Source of the DNA: Gammaproteobacteria bacterium
GTDB taxonomy: Bacteria > Pseudomonadota > Gammaproteobacteria > Chromatiales > Chromatiaceae
Length of the DNA: 10,588 nt
Direction: 5' to 3'
Assembly (NCBI GenBank): GCA_024277555.1
Contig: JAJRUY010000104.1
Location: 1-10,588, forward strand
Shown here: positions 5,960 to 10,588 of the stretch, piece by piece
How positions within the stretch are numbered: the stretch's first letter is position 1
Layout: every line of letters begins with the position of its first letter
Translations under genes and position numbers: made by a program
Notes under the pieces: generated by a model
Told to the model about the DNA's origin: nothing
The model's input: the letters and a program-made list of their open reading frames with translations, nothing else
The model's database searches: none

Positions 5960-6012
5960 TCCCGACATCCTGCTCCCAAAGCAGGCGCGCTACCAGACTG
6001 CGCTATACCCCG
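5954..6012 (-). pseudogene. Truncated tRNA-Pro(TGG), 5' portion through the T-loop
   Basis: 59 nt identical to the 5' part of the intact tRNA-Pro: acceptor 5' strand, D-arm, anticodon arm with TGG, variable loop and the T-stem 5' strand through GTTCGA. After that it switches to hairpin element A. The T-stem 3' strand, the acceptor 3' strand and CCA are missing, so it cannot mature into tRNA. It lies about 25 nt downstream of the predicted transcription start of the operon, so it is probably transcribed. Confidence 0.93.
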
Positions 6013-6043
6013 AATTCACTTCCACATTCCATGAAGGCGGTGC

Positions 6044-6072
6044 ATGATACTCAAGGCCGGGGCGATAGTCAA
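6044..6072 (-). promoter_or_regulatory. Sigma-70-type promoter of the tRNA operon
   Basis: On the - strand TTGACT (complement of 6067-6072) is followed after exactly 17 nt by TATCAT (complement of 6044-6049). The discriminator downstream, GCACCGCC, is GC-rich, as in stable-RNA promoters under growth-rate/ppGpp control. The predicted start is near 6037, about 25 nt before the truncated tRNA-Pro. Confidence 0.8.
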
Positions 6073-6150
6073 TCTGTGATGTGATTCTTGATATACTTTG
6101 GTCGTTTGGTCAGAGGCAAGGCTTACATTATGGCAAAGTTTTCAAATGAT

Positions 6151-6156
6151 TATAAT
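6151..6156 (+). promoter_or_regulatory. Possible -10 element for the DUF4124-ygiQ cluster
   Basis: A perfect TATAAT in an AT-rich patch, with TG two bases upstream of the hexamer. The -35 region at 17 nt (TTATGG, 6128-6133) is poor. It is the best candidate in the gap to drive the four-gene cluster starting at 6356. Confidence 0.4.
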
Positions 6157-6174
6157 TGTTATTCTTGTGATCCA

Positions 6175-6201
6175 TGGCAAGTTTATCATGCGAGCTTGCC
6201 A
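6175..6201 (+). repeat. 7-bp inverted repeat in the leader
   Basis: TGGCAAG (6175-6181) and CTTGCCA (6195-6201) are perfectly complementary around a 13-nt spacer and lie just downstream of the candidate TATAAT. No T-run follows, so it is not a simple terminator. It could be an operator or an RNA hairpin. Confidence 0.45.
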
Positions 6202-6355
6202 AATTTCCGGCTGATTTTTCTCTCTTGAAGCTCTACACTCAAAAGACATCGCATGTCCTTTGCTGGCAATCCTGTTTTCAACAGTTTGTCAGCAGATCCG
6301 ACCATGCTAGGCAGATGGACAAATGGCCCCACAGCAACAATCGCAAGGAACCAAC

Positions 6356-6820
6356 ATGACCACTACAGTTTTACGCTTCTGCTTCCTCCTGGGTCTGGCC
6401 CTCACCACAGCCGGATCAGCCATTGCAGGTATGTATCGCTGGATGGACGATGAGGGGAATGTCGTCTATTCGCAACAGCCGCCACCAGACAATCGGGACG
6501 CCAGGATTATTGCGCCACCTCCACCACCTACGGAGCACAACAGCAATAGTCTGGAAAAGATCAGGAAACTCAATCAAAAGCTTGATGCCATGGCAGAAGA
6601 GCGCAACGAGACCAAGGAAGAAAAACGCAAGGCGAAAGCAGAACAGCAAAAGCGCAAGGAACGCTGTATCGCCGCCAGAACCAACCTGAAAACCCTGAAT
6701 GAATACCCACCCAATACACGCTATGGAATGCCTGACGGCTCTTGGAAACGCTTCACCCCGGAACAACGTACCGAACAAATCAATAGGCTAAACAAAATCA
6801 TCAAGGAAAACTGCAAATAG
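6356..6820 (+). CDS. Secreted DUF4124-domain protein
   Basis: 154 aa. The ATG at 6356 is chosen over the in-frame ATG at 6323 because AAGGAA (6345-6350) precedes it by 5 nt and a signal peptide begins there: residues 1-24 end in GSAIA, with likely cleavage after Ala24. The mature protein begins GMYRWMDDEGNVVYSQQPPP, a typical DUF4124 motif (YRW-x-D-x-G-x-VVYS). Residues of about 62-113 are rich in Glu, Lys and Arg and look like a coiled coil. Two cysteines (about 113 and 153) could form a disulfide. Function unknown; a periplasmic location is expected. It is the first gene of a four-gene run, 8 nt before the tautomerase gene. Confidence 0.88.
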   Translation: MTTTVLRFCFLLGLALTTAGSAIAGMYRWMDDEGNVVYSQQPPPDNRDARIIAPPPPPTEHNSNSLEKIRKLNQKLDAMAEERNETKEEKRKAKAEQQKRKERCIAARTNLKTLNEYPPNTRYGMPDGSWKRFTPEQRTEQINRLNKIIKENCK

Positions 6821-6828
6821 GTGGAACC

Positions 6829-7176
6829 ATGCCCTTACTCACCCTTACCACCAATCAATCTCTGTCTGTCGTACAGAAAACCACCCTGCCCACCATCTTG
6901 TCAGCTGAAGTGGCGCGCCTGCTGGGCAAACCCGAAAGCTATGTCATGGTCATTGTGCAGGACGGGCAGATCATGACCATGGGCGGCGTCACCGACACCA
7001 GCGCCTACCTGCAGCTCAAAAGCCTGGGGTTGCCGGAGAGCGACACAGAATCTTTGTCAGCAGCACTTTGCGACCTGGTCACCGAAGCCCTGGATATACC
7101 CGCCGACCGCATCTACATCGAATTCTTCAATCCACCCCGGCATCTTTGGGGCTGGAACCGCAGCACCTTCGGATAA
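6829..7176 (+). CDS. MIF-like tautomerase family protein
   Basis: 115 aa, the usual length of the macrophage migration inhibitory factor/phenylpyruvate tautomerase family. After Met removal the N-terminal Pro would be the catalytic base. Lys34 in LLGKPESYVMV matches MIF Lys32. MGGVTDTSAYLQLKSLG, ADRIYIEFF (Tyr96) and the ending WGWNRSTFG align with MIF (GWNNSTFA). The CxxC redox motif of human MIF is absent (SAYL occupies that place). Family activity: keto-enol tautomerisation of phenylpyruvate-like compounds; the natural bacterial substrate is usually unknown. The start is supported by AGGTGGA (6819-6825). Cytoplasmic, in a tight cluster. Confidence 0.92.
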   Translation: MPLLTLTTNQSLSVVQKTTLPTILSAEVARLLGKPESYVMVIVQDGQIMTMGGVTDTSAYLQLKSLGLPESDTESLSAALCDLVTEALDIPADRIYIEFFNPPRHLWGWNRSTFG

Positions 7177-7184
7177 ACTCTGCC

Positions 7185-7610
7185 ATGATGTTTGGACAGG
7201 ATCGCAGCCGTTTGCGGCGCTACTACCTGCAGGCCTGGGAAAAACAGCAGGCCGGTACAGCTCTGGAACCCTTGGAAGCACTGATTGCCGGCGTCATCGG
7301 GCAGCATCCGGAATACCATTCACTGCTTCGCTCTGAAGATGCGTTGAACAAGGATTTTGCCCCGGAGCAGGGGCAAAGCAATCCCTTCCTGCACATGGGC
7401 ATGCACATCAGCCTGGCGGAGCAGATCAACACCAACCGCCCCCCGGGCATTCGCAACGCCTACCAGAAGATCAAGGGCAAGCTCGGAGATGCACATGCCG
7501 CAGAACACCAGATGATGGAGTGCCTGGGGCTGGCCTTATGGGAAGCCCAGCAACAAAATCGCGCACCAGATGAAGCGGCCTATCTCGAATGCCTGAAAAA
7601 GCTGGCCTGA
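7185..7610 (+). CDS. DUF1841 family protein
   Basis: 141 aa from the first of two tandem ATGs (7185 and 7188); family members often begin MF, so 7188 is equally possible. The longer frame from 7068 runs back through the tautomerase gene and is rejected. Family blocks are recognisable: FGQDRSRLRRYYLQAWEKQ, LEPLEALIAGVIGQHPEYH, NPFLHMGMHISLAEQI, RPPGIRNAYQ and GDAHAAEHQMMECLGLALWE. Conserved His residues in HMGMH and HAAEH could bind metal, but this is not established. No signal peptide. Function unknown. The stop is 2 nt before the ygiQ start. Confidence 0.9.
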   Translation: MMFGQDRSRLRRYYLQAWEKQQAGTALEPLEALIAGVIGQHPEYHSLLRSEDALNKDFAPEQGQSNPFLHMGMHISLAEQINTNRPPGIRNAYQKIKGKLGDAHAAEHQMMECLGLALWEAQQQNRAPDEAAYLECLKKLA

Positions 7611-7612
7611 GC

Positions 7613-9742
7613 ATGCACCCGAAAGCGAGGGATATTTTCAGCTACCGCAAATATTGGGCACACAAATTTACCCCTGCGCCTTTTCTGCCCATGAGCCGGG
7701 AGGAGATGGATGACCTCGACTGGGACAGCTGCGATATCATCATCATCACTGGTGACGCCTATGTGGATCAGGCCAGCTTCGGCATGTCCATCATCGGGCG
7801 ATTGCTGGAAGCGCAGGGTTTTCGTGTGGGCATCATCGCCCAGCCGCGTTGGCAAGACACAGAGGATTTCATGCAGTTGGGACGCCCCAATCTGTTCTTC
7901 GGGGTTACTGCCGGCAACATGGATTCCATGGTCAACGGCTACACTTCCGACCGCAAGATCCGTTCCGACGACGCTTACACCCCCAACGCCGAAGGCGGCA
8001 AGCGCCCGGATCGGGCTTCACTGGTGTACAGCCAGCGCTGCAAGGAAGCCTATAAAGGTATTTCCGTGGTCATCGGCGGCATCGAAGCCTCCCTGCGGCG
8101 CATTGCTCATTATGATTACTGGCAGGACAAGGTGCGTCATTCCGCTCTGGTGGACAGCAAGGCGGATATGCTGTTGTTCGGCAATGCCGAGCGCGCTATT
8201 GTGGAACTGGCCCACCGGCTGTCCAACCGGGAAAATATCAAAGACATCACTAACCTGCGTGGCACGGCCATCCTGAGAAACAAACTGCCCGATGACTTCA
8301 CCTATATCGATTCTACCGATGTGGAAGCGCCTGGTCCGGCGCACGCAAATATTGATCCCTATGCCAGCACACCAGCTGCATCGCCTGTACAGAATACCGC
8401 CCAGGTCGTTACCCTGCATACACGCCCCAAGCAACTGGATCGCGGCAAAACTGCTGTGTGCCTGCCATCTTACGAACAGGTGCGCGCCGACCCCGTACTC
8501 TACGCCCATGCCTCACGCATTCTGCATCTGGAATCCAATCCCGGCAATGCACGGGTGCTGGTGCAAAAACATGGAAAACGTTACCTGTGGCTGAACCCGC
8601 CGCCTGTCCCCCTCACTACCAGAGAGCTGGATCAGGTGTATGAGTTGCCTTACCAGCGCCGCCCTCATCCAGCCTATGGCAACGCAAAAATCCCCGCCTA
8701 CGAGATGATCCGCTTTTCCATCAACATCATGCGCGGATGCTTTGGGGGCTGCACTTTCTGCTCCATCACAGAGCACGAAGGGAGGATCATCCAGAATCGC
8801 TCGGAAAAGAGTATTTTGCAGGAAATCGAGGCCATTCGAGATAATGTACCGGGATTTACCGGCAATATCTCCGACCTGGGCGGCCCCACGGCGAACATGT
8901 GGCGACTGCATTGCAGGGAAGAGAAAATCGAATCTTCCTGCCGTCGCCTTTCCTGTGTTTATCCCGGCATCTGCAAAAACCTCAAAACAGACCAGATGCC
9001 TCTGGTGCAACTGTACCGCAAGGCCCGGGCCATTCCCGGCATCAAGCGCATCTTCATCGCCTCCGGCCTGCGCTACGACCTGGCCGTGCAAACCCCGGAA
9101 TATGTCAAGGAGCTGGTTACCCATCATGTGGGGGGATACCTGAAGATCGCCCCCGAGCACACCGAGAGCACGCCCCTGTCACACATGATGAAGCCGGGCA
9201 TCGGCGCCTATGACCGCTTCAAGGCAATGTTTGAGAAGTATTCCAAAGCAGCAGGAAAAAAACAGTACCTCATCCCCTATTTCATCGCTGCCCACCCCGG
9301 CACTACGGATGAGGACATGCTCAACCTGGCCCTGTGGCTGAAGAAGAACGGCTTTCGTGCCGACCAGGTGCAGGCATTCCTGCCCTCACCCATGGCCCTG
9401 GCCACCGCCATGTGGCACACCGGCTATAATCCCCTGAAGAAAATCAGCCGCAGCAAAAAAACCGTATTCGCTCCCAGGGGCATGAAACAGCGACGTTTGC
9501 ACAAAGCCTTCCTGCGCTATCATGATGCCAACAACTGGCCATTGCTGCGCGAGGCTCTGAAGAAGATGGGGCGTACTGATCTTATCGGCAGCGGCAAACA
9601 CCAGCTGATTCCCAACTGGCAACCCAAAGGCACCGGAGATGACAGCGGTAGCAGCAAACCCCGGCAATTTCGCACCAAACACAGCGGCCCCGCAAAAAAG
9701 AAAACAGGCAGAAAACGCACCCTGCCCAAGCGCAGACGGTAA
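7613..9742 (+). CDS. ygiQ: YgiQ family radical SAM protein (UPF0313)
   Basis: 709 aa (E. coli YgiQ is about 739). The N-terminal UPF0313 domain starts near residue 5 (ARDIFSYRKYWAHKFTPAPF) and continues with MSREEMDDLDWDSCDIIIIT and FGVTAGNMDSMVN. The radical SAM core has Cys376, Cys380 and Cys383 in RGCFGGCTFCSITEHEGR, the C-x3-C-x2-C motif that binds a 4Fe-4S cluster and S-adenosylmethionine. Then come DLGGPTANM and GGYLKIAPEHTE, and a DUF3362-like C-terminal part (QVQAFLPSPMALATAMWHTG) with a basic Lys/Arg tail. The reaction is not known to me. ATG 7613 is preferred; an in-frame ATG at 7589 would overlap DUF1841 by 22 nt. Both have weak ribosome sites, suggesting translational coupling. 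Confidence 0.95.
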   Translation: MHPKARDIFSYRKYWAHKFTPAPFLPMSREEMDDLDWDSCDIIIITGDAYVDQASFGMSIIGRLLEAQGFRVGIIAQPRWQDTEDFMQLGRPNLFFGVTAGNMDSMVNGYTSDRKIRSDDAYTPNAEGGKRPDRASLVYSQRCKEAYKGISVVIGGIEASLRRIAHYDYWQDKVRHSALVDSKADMLLFGNAERAIVELAHRLSNRENIKDITNLRGTAILRNKLPDDFTYIDSTDVEAPGPAHANIDPYASTPAASPVQNTAQVVTLHTRPKQLDRGKTAVCLPSYEQVRADPVLYAHASRILHLESNPGNARVLVQKHGKRYLWLNPPPVPLTTRELDQVYELPYQRRPHPAYGNAKIPAYEMIRFSINIMRGCFGGCTFCSITEHEGRIIQNRSEKSILQEIEAIRDNVPGFTGNISDLGGPTANMWRLHCREEKIESSCRRLSCVYPGICKNLKTDQMPLVQLYRKARAIPGIKRIFIASGLRYDLAVQTPEYVKELVTHHVGGYLKIAPEHTESTPLSHMMKPGIGAYDRFKAMFEKYSKAAGKKQYLIPYFIAAHPGTTDEDMLNLALWLKKNGFRADQVQAFLPSPMALATAMWHTGYNPLKKISRSKKTVFAPRGMKQRRLHKAFLRYHDANNWPLLREALKKMGRTDLIGSGKHQLIPNWQPKGTGDDSGSSKPRQFRTKHSGPAKKKTGRKRTLPKRRR

Positions 9743-9832
9743 AACCTTTATGCGGCAAAGCTGTCAAATGATGAATAACTTGCATTTCCCGACTGGCCGG
9801 AAGAAACGCATTAACCAACGAAGAGCAACAGT

Positions 9833-10492
9833 ATGGACAATCAAACCTGGGCAGCGGAATACAGCATCAGCGAGGAAATCGCCCATGCTATCACCCATGG
9901 CATCGGCATTCCCCTCAGCATCGCCGCCCTGGTTTTGCTGGTGACCTTTTCTACCTTGTACGGAACCGTCTGGCATGTAACCAGCACCGCTATCTATGGC
10001 AGCACCCTGGTGCTTCTGTATACAGCTTCCACCCTCTATCACAGCATCCCCCATGAGCGGGCCAAACTGCTGCTGCAGAAATTTGACCATGCCGCCATCT
10101 TCCTCCTCATTGCGGGCACCTATACGCCATTTACCCTGGTAACGCTGCATGGCCCTTGGGGTTGGAGCCTGTTTAGCCTGGTATGGGCCATCGCCTTTTT
10201 CGGGATCTACATAAAGCTCGCAGGCAGCCAATACATGCAGCGTTGGTCCCTGCCCTTATACCTGGGAATGGGCTGGCTGGTCATGCTCGCCATCAAGCCA
10301 CTCATCATCAATCTTGAAACAGGCGGACTGGCCTTGCTGGTGGCGGGCGGCCTGAGCTACACCCTGGGCGCCTTGATTTACGCCTGGGAAAGCCTGGCGT
10401 GGAATCATGCCATCTGGCATTTGTTCGTGCTCGCCGGCAGCACCTTGCAATTCTTCTCCATCTTTTTCTATGTGGTACCTGGCTCCAGCTGA
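9833..10492 (+). CDS. trhA: Hemolysin III/PAQR-family membrane protein TrhA
   Basis: 219 aa with seven hydrophobic segments. Family motifs are present: EEIAHAITHGIGIPLSI at the N-terminus; Ser66-x3-His70 in ASTLYHS; Asp85 in KFDHAAIFLLIAGTYTPF; and His192-x3-His196 in NHAIWHLFVLAG. In PAQR proteins the His and Asp residues coordinate a zinc ion within the membrane, and the Ser and Asp belong to a hydrolase-like site. Bacterial TrhA has been linked to membrane-energy and lipid homeostasis; the name hemolysin is historical. It lies 90 nt after ygiQ, with a weak GAAGAG ribosome site. It may have its own promoter, but none is clear. Confidence 0.94.
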   Translation: MDNQTWAAEYSISEEIAHAITHGIGIPLSIAALVLLVTFSTLYGTVWHVTSTAIYGSTLVLLYTASTLYHSIPHERAKLLLQKFDHAAIFLLIAGTYTPFTLVTLHGPWGWSLFSLVWAIAFFGIYIKLAGSQYMQRWSLPLYLGMGWLVMLAIKPLIINLETGGLALLVAGGLSYTLGALIYAWESLAWNHAIWHLFVLAGSTLQFFSIFFYVVPGSS

Positions 10493-10588
10493 GGCCGCCC
10501 CGAACTTCTGGCTGTCAGCAGTCTCTCTCGGCGCCGCTTATTGCGCCTGGCTGCCTTTACATACCGATACAGCATTGCTATGTAAACC

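Larger units (their letters stand above)
5774..6012. repeat. Exact 59-bp direct repeat, 180-bp period
   Basis: 5774-5832 and 5954-6012 are identical over 59 bp and diverge at the next base on both sides. The 180-bp unit consists of the tRNA-Pro 5' portion plus 121 bp containing element A. The perfect identity suggests a recent event or ongoing homogenisation. Confidence 0.97.
6073..6355. other. Non-coding stretch upstream of the DUF4124 gene
   Basis: Between the tRNA promoter and the DUF4124 start I see no convincing gene. It contains a possible + strand promoter (TATAAT, 6151-6156), the near-direct repeats ATGGCAAAGTTT (6130-6141) and ATGGCAAGTTT (6174-6184), and a TGGCAAG/CTTGCCA inverted repeat. 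A 61-codon + frame starting at 6174 has neither a ribosome site nor protein-like composition. The + strand transcript would have a leader of nearly 200 nt. Confidence 0.6.

Noticed and set aside
5742..6084. Overlapping + strand frames of about 100 codons with ERFELPTSCSQSRRATRLRY-type sequence repeated twice
   Set aside because: These are antisense shadows of tRNA-Pro and its broken copy; such peptides are a well-known artefact of translating the complement of tRNA genes.
10470..10588. A + strand frame starting MWYLAPAEAAPNFW that runs off the window end, overlapping trhA by 23 nt
   Set aside because: No ribosome site, no recognisable family, and only about 39 codons visible. It cannot be judged without the downstream sequence.

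Overview
The window is from a gammaproteobacterium. The evidence is the Opp subunits, an E. coli-type FabI that starts MGFL and keeps the family's Tyr/Lys residues, a YgiQ with long stretches matching the E. coli protein, a DUF1841 protein, and CCA-encoding tRNA genes. Base composition is moderately GC-rich. A Chromatiales-like relative is possible, but I cannot fix the genus from sequence alone.

Layout: (1) Positions 2-4338 hold a tight + strand operon. It begins with the 3' end of an M3-family oligopeptidase gene, followed by oppB, oppC, oppD and oppF, an ABC importer for oligopeptides without its binding protein in view. Import and cytosolic hydrolysis of peptides are therefore probably co-expressed. 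oppD carries an in-frame TAA that removes a well-conserved tail. The lost codons continue in frame to a TGA that overlaps the oppF start. (2) fabI (4444-5220, +) has its own 105-nt upstream gap. (3) Positions 5290-6072 hold a tRNA operon on the - strand, converging on fabI. It reads, in transcription order: strong promoter, truncated tRNA-Pro, hairpin element A, intact tRNA-Pro(TGG), tRNA-Arg(TCT), hairpin element B, tRNA-His(GTG), terminator. (4) A 343-nt non-coding stretch (6013-6355) holds the tRNA promoter and a possible + strand promoter. (5) Positions 6356-9742 hold a compact + strand cluster: a secreted DUF4124 protein, a MIF-like tautomerase, a DUF1841 protein and the radical SAM protein YgiQ. 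(6) Positions 9833-10492 encode a seven-helix hemolysin III/PAQR-family protein (TrhA).

The most unusual part is the tRNA operon. Two elements of about 70 nt with different sequences but the same plan (four consecutive hairpins) each begin directly after a GTTCGA, the tRNA T-loop core. One lies between a broken and an intact tRNA-Pro copy, which form an exact 59-bp direct repeat 180 bp apart. Read in the tRNA sense, most of the hairpins are capped by C(GNA)G triloops. This looks like a tRNA-anchored mobile or recombinational repeat family. The second main finding is the oppD nonsense codon, which removes the fourth cysteine of a C-terminal four-cysteine motif that stays intact, with identical spacing, in the neighbouring OppF.
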